Shown here one piece after another: positions 1-7,482 of a stretch of 64,000 nucleotides of DNA (positions within the stretch are counted from its first letter, which is position 1; each line of letters starts with the position of its first letter). A model generated the notes under the pieces. That model saw only the letters and a program-made list of their open reading frames with translations. It was not told where the DNA came from and searched no databases. The DNA is taken from contig NZ_CP109967.1 in assembly GCF_026725475.1 (NCBI RefSeq), forward strand, positions 1 to 64,000, in the 5' to 3' direction. Origin of the DNA: Catenovulum adriaticum (GTDB lineage Bacteria > Pseudomonadota > Gammaproteobacteria > Enterobacterales > Alteromonadaceae). Made by a program: the position numbers and the translations under genes.

Positions 1-1107
1 TTGAATACACTAACAACAACTGAAGATGAATTAAATGAACAAAAAGACACTCGACAAATGTCTTTGTTTTCGATGTTAGATGAGGCTGAAAAAAACTCCG
101 AACAATATTTAGAATATACAAATTCAATTGGTAGCATAGATATTATTCCTCGTTTTTGGCGAGGGAAAAACGCAATCTTTACCAAAGAAGAAGCCGCTAA
201 ACGTTCAATAAATTGTACTAATAGCTACACCTTTTCAAATAAAAAGTTCAAAGCCGTTATTTCTCCTGCATTTGTGGTAAGACAAACCAAATCGGGTGAA
301 ACAGAGGAAGTATTCGCATACCCTGGTGATCGGGAAGAACTGATTGAAAAAGTGCTATTTTTAATCGCTGCAAAACAAGGTTTAAACCGAGTTAAAGTTG
401 GTAATCAAACACGTTATGGTATTTTCTTTTCACTTTATCAAGTTAGAGAAGAACTAAAAAAAATAAATAAAACAAGAAGTTATGATGCAATTAAGGAATC
501 TTTAACCATATTAAAAGATTCAAGAATTAAAATCATATCGGAAGGAAACGATGGCGTTGATTATACCGTCACTCATGACATATTTAGCGATGCAATTTTA
601 GAAAGTTCAGGTGTTGGGCGTGGTAAAAATCGCTATTGGATTGGTTTTTCAGACTATTTAGTGGGCGAGATTTTAAAGTTAAATTATCGTCAAGTTTTAT
701 ATAGTCGATTTACTAACTACTCAAGCGCTTTAAGCCGTTTTTTAGACTTATATTTAAGTAATGTTTGGAAAAACGCAACGTACCATGTAGCAACAAAAAT
801 TAGTTTAAACCGAATTATGGAAAATTTTGGTAAGAAACAAGTTAAAATTGATTCTAAACGCCGTGATATGCGCCAAGCATTGTTGGATCTAGAAAAAGCA
901 GGCGTGATTAGAAGTGTGCCATATGCACAAAAAACGGTAGATTCTGAAGGAAATGAAGATTATGTTTACGAATTAGAACCAACTAAAAAGTTTGTAGATG
1001 AAATCATTAAATCTAATGCGAAACATAAAGGTTTAAAAAAATTAAGTGAAGCAGTTGAACAAGGCAATGCTCATTGGCTAGATGATAAAGGTGTCATGAA
1101 AGCATAA
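1..1107 (+). CDS. Plasmid-type replication initiator protein (Rep)
   Basis: A 368-residue soluble protein that I read as a replication initiator of the winged-helix plasmid Rep type. Its N-terminal 45 residues are charged and low complexity. The body (about 60-340) alternates short helices and strands and contains a basic, helix-turn-helix-like stretch (SKRRDMRQALLDLEKAGVI, about 287-305) typical of the second winged helix of Rep proteins. It starts with TTG at base 1, so the upstream ribosome site, iterons and any par genes lie outside the window. An assembly that begins exactly on a rep gene suggests a circular plasmid or chromid rotated to its initiator. The call rests on overall resemblance; no catalytic residue can be named, and I cannot assign the incompatibility family. 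Confidence 0.65.
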   Translation: MNTLTTTEDELNEQKDTRQMSLFSMLDEAEKNSEQYLEYTNSIGSIDIIPRFWRGKNAIFTKEEAAKRSINCTNSYTFSNKKFKAVISPAFVVRQTKSGETEEVFAYPGDREELIEKVLFLIAAKQGLNRVKVGNQTRYGIFFSLYQVREELKKINKTRSYDAIKESLTILKDSRIKIISEGNDGVDYTVTHDIFSDAILESSGVGRGKNRYWIGFSDYLVGEILKLNYRQVLYSRFTNYSSALSRFLDLYLSNVWKNATYHVATKISLNRIMENFGKKQVKIDSKRRDMRQALLDLEKAGVIRSVPYAQKTVDSEGNEDYVYELEPTKKFVDEIIKSNAKHKGLKKLSEAVEQGNAHWLDDKGVMKA

Positions 1108-1161
1108 ACATTTATCATGCTTATATTTAAACACACTCAATATTGCTAATGATAAAATTAA

Positions 1162-2016
1162 ATGTCTAAATTTAAAATTTATATAAATGCTAGTATTGCA
1201 ATGCTGGCATTTGCTGCTAACTCAATCATTTGCCGACTAGCTCTGCACAACGACACTATTGACCCAGCCAGTTTTACAACAATAAGACTACTCTCAGGCG
1301 CTATCATTTTAGTCATCATCACTCAGTTAATTCCTTTAAATAAAACAACGATTAAACCAAAGCAATCTCATGCGTGGATATCCGGCTTAATTTTGTTTAT
1401 ATATGCAGCTACGTTTTCTTTTGCTTATATAAATTTAGCTACCGCAACAGGTGCTTTATTACTTTTTGGTGCCGTACAAAGCTTCTTAATCGCTTATAGC
1501 TTGTATTCAAAAGAGCCCTTTACAATAAAACAAGGCATTGGCATTTTAACTGCTATAGCCGGACTTATTTATTTATTTCTACCTCATTTAACATCGCCCT
1601 CACTAACTGAAGCTATTTTAATGTTTTTATCTGGTGTTGCTTGGGCTGCCTATACATTACTTGGCAAAAAACAAGGTTCACCCATTAAAAATAATACAGA
1701 TAGTTTTACTAAAGCTGCCATTATTTCAGTGGTTATGAGTTTATTTTGGCTACCTCAAATCCACCTAAGCACGCTAGGTATTGTATTAGCCATTTCATCT
1801 GGCGCAATTGCTTCAGGGCTAGGCTACGCAATTTGGTATTCTGTATTACCGAATTTAAAAGCCAGTAGTGCTGCAAGTATTCAATTAACAGTCCCTATCA
1901 TTGCGGCTGTAGGTGGCATCATTTTTTTAAGTGAAAATGTAGATCAACGACTTATATTCGCTTCTATTGCCATTTTAGGTGGAGTCGGTTTAAGTTTATT
2001 GAACAAAAAAGCCTAA
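1162..2016 (+). CDS. EamA/DMT-family inner-membrane transporter
   Basis: A 284-residue, very hydrophobic protein with about ten membrane helices in two similar halves, the pattern of the drug/metabolite transporter (EamA) family. The N-terminal half carries AFAANSIICRLAL, the usual first-helix signature; the second EamA repeat begins near residue 150 (FLSGVAWAAYTLLGKKQG). Length is normal for the family. Substrate cannot be told from sequence; members export metabolites or amino acids. It stands alone behind the rep gene with its own downstream hairpin, so it is probably a single-gene unit. Confidence 0.85.
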   Translation: MSKFKIYINASIAMLAFAANSIICRLALHNDTIDPASFTTIRLLSGAIILVIITQLIPLNKTTIKPKQSHAWISGLILFIYAATFSFAYINLATATGALLLFGAVQSFLIAYSLYSKEPFTIKQGIGILTAIAGLIYLFLPHLTSPSLTEAILMFLSGVAWAAYTLLGKKQGSPIKNNTDSFTKAAIISVVMSLFWLPQIHLSTLGIVLAISSGAIASGLGYAIWYSVLPNLKASSAASIQLTVPIIAAVGGIIFLSENVDQRLIFASIAILGGVGLSLLNKKA

Positions 2017-2024
2017 ATAGAAGT

Positions 2025-2060
2025 AACCCTAATTGAACTTAAATAGATTAGGGTTTAATT
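2025..2060 (+). terminator. Hairpin after the EamA gene
   Basis: A perfect 9-bp inverted repeat AACCCTAAT (2025-2033) / ATTAGGGTT (2047-2055) with a 13-base loop, nine bases past the stop codon and followed by a T-rich run. Probable intrinsic terminator, moderate because the stem is A+T rich. The following ~200 bases to the convergent aldo/keto reductase gene hold nothing else I recognise. Confidence 0.5.
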
Positions 2061-2263
2061 ATCACTCTATAAGCCAAGCTGTTTTATCTTTAGGTAAAAG
2101 ATAAGGGCAAACTATTTTTTTAGAAAATATCCTGACAAAGTGGCTGATATTAAGCTTAAAATGATATAAAAGTCATATATTAAGCTATATTTATTATTTG
2201 ATCACTTGGCACGCTCATTATATCAAAGCAATAATAACAAGACGGTTTTATATTTTTTACTAC

Positions 2264-3244
2264 CTAAATACCACCGCGAATATGTTGGCGCACTGTATTT
2301 TTATAATAATCCTGTAACCTTTGATCTAAAGTCGGTGCTAAGCTAGGCATATTTGAAATGGCTGCATTGGCATATACCTGCGAGACTTTGGTACAACCTG
2401 CAATCAGCGTTGTCACTGCATCTTGATCTAAAATCCAGCGCATAGCTGCTTGCTGTAGTGATAAATCAGCAGGCAAAAATTGTTTAGCTTGCTCTGCTAG
2501 TTCAACCCCTTTTTCAAACTGGATCCCATTAAAAGTTTCTCCAACATGAAAAGCATCTCCATTTTGATTATAGTTACGATGATCGCCTTGCTCAAAAACA
2601 CGATCTTTTTGCATATTGCCCGATAATAAACCGCTGGCTAATGGTAGGCGTGCAATAACCCCTACATTTTTTTGCTTGGCCAATGGAAATATTTGCTCAG
2701 TTGCCGTTTGTCTGAAAACATTAAATATAATTTGTAAACTCGTTACTTTGGTATGTTCTAAACAAAATAAAGCTTCATCAAGCATTTCTACACTGGCGCC
2801 ATAGTGCCTAATTAGCCCCGTTTGTTGCAAAGATTGTAACCAGTTAAAAATTTCGCCATCAAATAACACGTCACGAGGAATACAATGTAATTGCAATAAG
2901 TCCAGTGCATCGATGTCTAAACGTTTTAGTGAACCTTCGATATTCGCTTTGACTTTTTCAAAGCTATAGCCGTCAGGAAATAATGCTGCATCTCGGCCTA
3001 CTTTGCTTGCAATATAAGGTTTTTTGGTTTGCTTTTTTAACCAGTTTCCAATTCGTGTCTCACTTAAACCTGCGCCATAAACATCTGCCGTGTCTAAAAA
3101 GTTTATGCCATTGTGCATGCCTGCATCTAAAATATCTTCAGCTGTTTTATTTTCAATTGCGCCAAAATCATTACCCAGTTGCCAGCAACCCAAGCCGACT
3201 TCAGATACCGCATAGCCACTATGGCCCAATACTCTTTTTTTCAT
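2264..3244 (-). CDS. Aldo/keto reductase
   Basis: A 326-residue cytoplasmic NAD(P)H-dependent aldo/keto reductase (TIM barrel). The catalytic tetrad is visible: D51 and Y56 (in FLDTADVYGAG), K81 (ASKVGRD) and H120 (LLQLHCIP). The C-terminal cofactor region (TTLIAGCTKVSQVYAN) matches the usual phosphate-binding loop. Such enzymes reduce aldehydes and sugars; the closest style is the YccK/Tas-like general group. It lies downstream, in the same direction, of the uronate oxidoreductase gene but 252 bases away, so a link to sugar-acid metabolism is only suggestive. Its stop codon sits inside a short sequence that recurs twice elsewhere in the window. Confidence 0.85.
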   Translation of the reverse strand: MKKRVLGHSGYAVSEVGLGCWQLGNDFGAIENKTAEDILDAGMHNGINFLDTADVYGAGLSETRIGNWLKKQTKKPYIASKVGRDAALFPDGYSFEKVKANIEGSLKRLDIDALDLLQLHCIPRDVLFDGEIFNWLQSLQQTGLIRHYGASVEMLDEALFCLEHTKVTSLQIIFNVFRQTATEQIFPLAKQKNVGVIARLPLASGLLSGNMQKDRVFEQGDHRNYNQNGDAFHVGETFNGIQFEKGVELAEQAKQFLPADLSLQQAAMRWILDQDAVTTLIAGCTKVSQVYANAAISNMPSLAPTLDQRLQDYYKNTVRQHIRGGI

Positions 3245-3451
3245 TTGAATGCTCCCAGATAAGTTATGATTTGAGGGGTAAGTAAATAGATAACATTTTA
3301 TAAGATATTAAGTTCATTTTAGCTAAATCCAAAATATAGTCAAAATGAATCTAAGGTGGCGTAAATTTAAGTTAAAGCGGATTATTTAATGAGGTGAAAT
3401 TAGTGTTAGCAGGGGAGGTGAAGGCTGTTAATGTGACAATGATAAACGACC

Positions 3452-3483
3452 AGAATCGCTGCACTTATCAGCACAACGATTCT
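3452..3483 (-). terminator. Inverted repeat downstream of the uxuB-like gene
   Basis: AGAATCG (3452-3458) / CGATTCT (3477-3483) with an inner partial pairing (GTGC/GCAC region) just past the minus-strand stop at 3497. No U-run follows, so it may be a weak or Rho-assisted terminator, or an RNA 3'-end stabiliser. Confidence 0.4.
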
Positions 3484-3496
3484 TTAAGTTAATTTT

Positions 3497-4963
3497 TTAC
3501 GATAGGGCGTTTAAAATATTCTGCTCGTCAGACAACACTTTTTTATAAGCTAAACTAACTTGCTTGATGAGTTCATTATTAATAGCTGACTCTTTTGAAA
3601 AGATGCTGCACTGCTGTATAAAGAGTTCAATATCATGGTTAGCATCTTCCCTAAACTGAGCTAACAAGGTGTTAAGTTCAATCGCTATAGGGTCATTAAT
3701 TTGAGATTTCGCTTGCTGTTTTAAGCGTAAAAAGCGTATCCAGCTGGCAACCACTAAACTTAACAGTGGAGCTGATTTTTTTGATTTTATCCGTTCAATA
3801 AGCGGGGTAATGCTGCGAACTGGTACTTTGATTGAGCCATCAAACGCAATTTGTGAAAGGTAGTGTTTGATATTTGGATTTTCAAAACGCTTAATAATCG
3901 AATCTGCATATTCGTTTAAATTTAGCTCTTTTGGCGCTTGGATTGTTGATAAAATTTCATCTTGCAATAAGCGCTGCAAAAATGACTTTATTTTGGTGTC
4001 GCTCACGGCTTCATAAACCGTTTCATAACCTGCGACACTGCCTATATAAGCCATCGCTGAATGTAACCCATTTAACACTCTTAATTTAGCATGCTCATAC
4101 CTAGCTACATCCTGAGTAAAGATGACACCAACTTCTTCCCAGTTAGGTAACTCATCTTTAATACAATCTTCAATGACCCATTGAGTAAAGGATTCTCTTT
4201 GAACGGGGGCTAAATCCTCAAATCCGAGTTCGGTTTGAATTAGTTTAACGGTTGAATCATCTGTTTGCGGCGTAATACTATCCACCATAGTGCAAGGGAA
4301 AGCGACCTTATTTTCAATCCAGTTTGCTAACGCTGGGTCAATTTGGTTAGCAAATTGCGTTACCGCATTTTTTAGTTTTTTTCCGTTATCGGGTAAGTTA
4401 TCGCATGCAATAATATTGAACGGCTTCAGATCAGATTCAAAACGCAGCTTTAAAGCTTGAACTATGATACCAATAGCCGATTTGGGCGCCGATAAATGAT
4501 TCAGATCGGCTTGAATGAGTTCATTTTTTATATCTAAATCACCTTTTGGATTTAAACAGTAGCCTTTTTCAGTCACGGTTAACGTAACTAATTTAGTGGA
4601 ACTTGCGGTTAACCGGTCAAGCACTTGTTCTATTTGCTCCGCAGCGACTAAAACTTCTTTAATGGCGCCAATCACTTGATAGCCAGGGTTTTGATCTATT
4701 TCAGCAATGGTGTAGAGGTTATCTTGAGTTGCAAGTGCACTCTGCAACGTTTTATTTCGCATTGATACAGCACAAATACCCCAATCGCCACCAAATTGAT
4801 TCAAGGCTTGCTCAGTATAAAAAGCTTGATGCGAGCGGTGAAAAGCACCCAAGCCTAGATGTACTATGCCAATATTTAGCTCAGTTCGGTTATATTGTGG
4901 CAAACGTAAATTTACAATATTTTTATTTTTTATTTGTTGTAGCGATTGATTATTGAGTTTCAT
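3497..4963 (-). CDS. uxuB: Fructuronate reductase / D-mannonate oxidoreductase (UxuB-like)
   Basis: A 488-residue member of the long-chain mannitol dehydrogenase family. Near the N-terminus is the nucleotide-binding motif GLGAFHRSHQA (36-46); the domain junction has CDNLPDNGK (188-196) and VDSITP (228-233); the catalytic K-x4-N-x2-H element is K293, N298, H301 in KLRVLNGLHSAMAY. Family members interconvert fructuronate and mannonate (UxuB), tagaturonate and altronate, or mannitol and fructose. The uronate locus around it, with uxaC under the same putative operator, argues for fructuronate plus NADH to D-mannonate. An operator-like site lies 74 bases upstream. Mannitol dehydrogenase activity cannot be excluded from sequence alone. 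Confidence 0.8.
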   Translation of the reverse strand: MKLNNQSLQQIKNKNIVNLRLPQYNRTELNIGIVHLGLGAFHRSHQAFYTEQALNQFGGDWGICAVSMRNKTLQSALATQDNLYTIAEIDQNPGYQVIGAIKEVLVAAEQIEQVLDRLTASSTKLVTLTVTEKGYCLNPKGDLDIKNELIQADLNHLSAPKSAIGIIVQALKLRFESDLKPFNIIACDNLPDNGKKLKNAVTQFANQIDPALANWIENKVAFPCTMVDSITPQTDDSTVKLIQTELGFEDLAPVQRESFTQWVIEDCIKDELPNWEEVGVIFTQDVARYEHAKLRVLNGLHSAMAYIGSVAGYETVYEAVSDTKIKSFLQRLLQDEILSTIQAPKELNLNEYADSIIKRFENPNIKHYLSQIAFDGSIKVPVRSITPLIERIKSKKSAPLLSLVVASWIRFLRLKQQAKSQINDPIAIELNTLLAQFREDANHDIELFIQQCSIFSKESAINNELIKQVSLAYKKVLSDEQNILNALS

Positions 4964-5036
4964 CTTATTCTCCGAATTGACTGAGTTTGATTTACTTAAG
5001 CAAAATAAATCACTGAACAGGCTATATTTATTTTAT

Positions 5037-5047
5037 TGGCCTTACCA
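5037..5047 (-). promoter_or_regulatory. Operator-like motif TGGTAAGGCCA before uxuB
   Basis: TGGCCTTACCA on the plus strand, the reverse complement of TGGTAAGGCCA, 74 bases upstream of the uxuB-like start. It fits TGGTNNNACCA, the core recognised by many FadR-type GntR repressors, except for one base in the right half. The same 11-mer occurs at 5173, 7428 and 21599, with a one-base variant at 21432. Confidence 0.6.
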
Positions 5048-5172
5048 CCCTACATGTTAAACTGAAAGTGAGTTTTTTTCATCTGTTATTTGTTAAATAC
5101 GCGGGTTTTTGCGTTTTACCCGACATTAATCTGTTTACTAAAAGCAAGATCCACAAATTAAAAGTGTTAATT

Positions 5173-5183
5173 TGGTAAGGCCA
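5173..5183 (+). promoter_or_regulatory. Operator-like motif TGGTAAGGCCA before the lyase-like lipoprotein
   Basis: A perfect copy of the 11-mer 105 bases upstream of the chosen lipoprotein start (5289). Together with the copy at 5037 it bounds the divergent control region between 4964 and 5288, which contains no gene. Confidence 0.6.
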
Positions 5184-5288
5184 CTTTGCTATTTGTTGCA
5201 TTCTGAGTGGTGTGTGCTAACATCTTGTTAACGTGAGTAGTTGTATGATAGTAAAACAAACAGAAATAGCATAAAGGTGTTGAATTTG

Positions 5289-6185
5289 ATGCGATATAAA
5301 AATGAATGGTTGACAGTTTTTAGTTTGGCCTTAATTACTGGATGTGGTTCTAGTGGTGAGAATCAAGATAAAGGTCAAACAGATAACGTAGAGAAACCTG
5401 CTGAAATTGTGGTTAGTACCACTAAATTAGAGGCTGATGGTCCTGATACCGGCCTTAATGCTTATCAATTGATTATTGATAAATTTGGCCCTGGTTCGAT
5501 AGAATCTCCAGATTTATATGAAAGTGATCACCAAACAGATACTCATATTATTGAGCAAACAGATGATATAGTTGGGCCTCATTTTGTGTTTAAGATGCAC
5601 AAAGAGCAAGATGGAAATAAAGGAGAATATATTGACCGTCAACGAAACGAAATTAAAATTTTTGATCGTTCAGATAACGCTTTAAAAGGTTTTGAGGGTG
5701 AAACTTTTGAATATGCTTGGCTGTTTAAAGTAGATTCTCAATTAGAGTTATCTAAAAATTTCTCTCACTTTTTTCAATTAAAAGCAGTAGGCGGTGATAG
5801 TAGCCATCCTATTTTGACATTAACCGGGGTTGAAAAAAGTGGTAAAAATACGCTACAAATTCGTTACAGTCCTTATGTTTCAGACCAAATTTTAGTTGCT
5901 AAAGACTGGCTTGAGTTTACGGATAAATGGTTGAGTGTGACTTGCCGGGTAACTTATGGCGAGTTTGGCCAATTAACATTTGAAATTAAAGATTATCTTG
6001 ATGACTCTGTGCTTTTATCTGTTAATAGAACTAACCTTGATTTATGGCGCGGCACTAAAAATAGTGATTTTGTCCGGCCTAAGTGGGGAATTTATCGCTC
6101 ACTATCAAATAGTGAAAGTTTAAGAGAAGATGAAGAAACAGTCAGATTTGCTAATTTTTCTATTACTGAACTGGTGATTGAATAA
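5289..6185 (+). CDS. Jelly-roll polysaccharide lyase-like lipoprotein (heparinase I / glucuronan lyase type)
   Basis: I start this at the ATG at 5289, preceded nine bases upstream by AAGGTG, because the 298-residue product then begins with a clean lipoprotein signal (MRYKNEWLTVFSLALITGC, lipid cysteine C19); an ATG at 5241 would bury it. The rest is rich in beta strands and resembles the Polysacc_lyase (PL13/PL20-like) jelly roll: a strand FFQLKAVGGDSSHPIL on the concave face, then LQIRYSPY, and a C-terminal RPKWGIYRSL loop. By family it would cut uronic-acid polymers by beta-elimination at the outer membrane. The exact PL family and substrate are not certain. It faces the uxuB-like gene across a control region with two operator motifs. 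Confidence 0.6.
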   Translation: MRYKNEWLTVFSLALITGCGSSGENQDKGQTDNVEKPAEIVVSTTKLEADGPDTGLNAYQLIIDKFGPGSIESPDLYESDHQTDTHIIEQTDDIVGPHFVFKMHKEQDGNKGEYIDRQRNEIKIFDRSDNALKGFEGETFEYAWLFKVDSQLELSKNFSHFFQLKAVGGDSSHPILTLTGVEKSGKNTLQIRYSPYVSDQILVAKDWLEFTDKWLSVTCRVTYGEFGQLTFEIKDYLDDSVLLSVNRTNLDLWRGTKNSDFVRPKWGIYRSLSNSESLREDEETVRFANFSITELVIE

Positions 6186-6200
6186 GTTAAGACTGAGCTT

Positions 6201-6236
6201 ATAGATTGAAAAGGGAACGGCTTCTTTTCAATCTAT
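6201..6236 (+). terminator. Hairpin after the lyase-like lipoprotein
   Basis: A 13-bp perfect stem ATAGATTGAAAAG (6201-6213) / CTTTTCAATCTAT (6224-6236), loop ten bases, beginning 16 bases past the stop. It lies between convergent genes, so it may serve both, although neither side has a long T-run. Confidence 0.6.
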
Positions 6237-6333
6237 GCTGTGTCTAGCCCGCTTTAATCTTTATGGGGGACTTTATTGAAGTTACCTATTTTTTAATGAG
6301 TTGGGCATATACGCATGCTTGCAACTATAACGC

Positions 6334-7041
6334 TTATTTTTCGAAGTGTTTGGCAGCATTCATGGTTGCGTTTTCAATGTGTACTTTCATTGCGTATCTA
6401 GCTTTTTCTGGGTTACGTTGCTCAAGTGCAAAAATAATCTTTTTATGATCATCAATAGAAGGATGAACGCCTTCTTTACGAATTTGCTGTAAAAACTTAT
6501 TACTTAAATCAGAGTTAATACGTAATTGCCATAACCAGTCTATCGTTGCGTAAATGGCACTATTTTGACTTGCCTTAGCTATGATCAAATGAAATTTTCT
6601 ATCGGCTTGCTCGGAGGCGGTCGGTAACTTTTCTTCTTCTTCCATCTCTTCGATTAATGCTTTTAGTTCGGTAATTTCATCGTCAGTAATCCGAGCTGCT
6701 GCCAAAGCGCAAACCTCCGATTCTAAAATATAGCGCATTTCTAAAATTTCAAATGGGCCTATACCTTTATCAGTTAAAACGATATCTTTTTTATCGGCTT
6801 TTGCTGAGACATAAATGCCTGAACCTGTTCTGATCTCTATGACTTGTGACAGTTCAAGCGCTATCATTGATTCGCGGATTGTCGGGCGGCTTACTCCTAG
6901 CTTTTCTGCCAACTCGCGTTCAGACGGTAATCGGTCACCAGGTTTAAAAACATTGGACTCTATTAAGGATTTAATTTGATCGGCAACTTTGATATAAAGC
7001 CTATCTGATTTAATGACTTGAAATTGATTTTCCCCACTCAC
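6334..7041 (-). CDS. FadR-type GntR transcriptional regulator (UxuR/ExuR-like)
   Basis: A 235-residue regulator. Residues 10-75 form a GntR winged helix (GDRLPSERELAEKLGVSRPTIRES), followed by an all-helical FCD effector domain (about 90-225) with the metal-binding residues expected of that family (D/FH at DRKFHLIIA, H at SIDDHKK and at MKVHIENA). FCD regulators of this kind sense uronates or aldonates, as UxuR and ExuR do in E. coli. It is divergent from the TonB receptor gene, and its upstream region holds TGGTAA half-sites, so autoregulation is likely. I infer that it binds the TGGTAAGGCCA motif repeated through the locus; the second GntR protein at 14304 is the alternative owner. Confidence 0.85.
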   Translation of the reverse strand: MSGENQFQVIKSDRLYIKVADQIKSLIESNVFKPGDRLPSERELAEKLGVSRPTIRESMIALELSQVIEIRTGSGIYVSAKADKKDIVLTDKGIGPFEILEMRYILESEVCALAAARITDDEITELKALIEEMEEEEKLPTASEQADRKFHLIIAKASQNSAIYATIDWLWQLRINSDLSNKFLQQIRKEGVHPSIDDHKKIIFALEQRNPEKARYAMKVHIENATMNAAKHFEK

Positions 7042-7106
7042 AGAAATTTTCTCCCAATAATGACTGTTATAAAGGTTTATAGCAGTGAGAATAACTTAAA
7101 ATTAAT

Positions 7107-7121
7107 CTTACCACTTTACCA
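7107..7121 (-). promoter_or_regulatory. Double TGGTAA half-site, copy 1
   Basis: CTTACCACTTTACCA, which read on the minus strand contains two direct TGGTAA units. It lies 65 bases upstream of the GntR regulator gene. A nearly identical copy (14 of 15 bases) is at 7269. Likely part of the control of the regulator itself. Confidence 0.4.
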
Positions 7122-7268
7122 TAATTTGCGATTAGAACGAATGCTAATCAAAGGTTTATTCACTTAATTACCGTTTTATTTTTGCATTTATCTTAAGTTG
7201 ATTTAATTGTTATCTAATTACTCCTATCAATTTCTTGATATATAAAATCGTACATCTCTGTTAATTGA

Positions 7269-7283
7269 CTTACCAGTTTACCA
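7269..7283 (-). promoter_or_regulatory. Double TGGTAA half-site, copy 2
   Basis: CTTACCAGTTTACCA, the second copy of the direct double half-site, near the middle of the 441-base gap between the GntR gene and the TonB receptor. It shares its half-site with the full operator motif at 7428. Confidence 0.4.
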
Positions 7284-7427
7284 ATTTCTATTTCAGCAAA
7301 TAATTAAGCTTTTATTTTGGATTTTTAATGCTTATATTGGTCAATTTATTCCAAAATAAGCGTTTTTTTGTTTTTTTTATGTAAAATATCTTTTAATAAC
7401 TTGCATTGAATAGGACTTTTGCTATAT

Positions 7428-7438
7428 TGGTAAGGCCA
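7428..7438 (+). promoter_or_regulatory. Operator-like motif TGGTAAGGCCA before the TonB receptor
   Basis: A perfect copy of the locus-wide 11-mer, 45 bases before the receptor start codon, a position suited to repression or activation of this promoter. The preceding sequence is extremely A+T rich. Confidence 0.65.
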
Positions 7439-7482
7439 CTAGCCGTTAGCGGTGAGATAAATTTAAAACACAGGTACTACAC

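Noticed and set aside
1..1107. RctB-type second-chromosome initiator
   Set aside because: RctB is about 650 residues; this protein is 368 and lacks the extra domains.
3497..4963. Mannitol 2-dehydrogenase as the main call
   Set aside because: Sequence alone allows it, but no mannitol transporter is near, and the gene shares the operator with uxaC, so fructuronate reductase is preferred.
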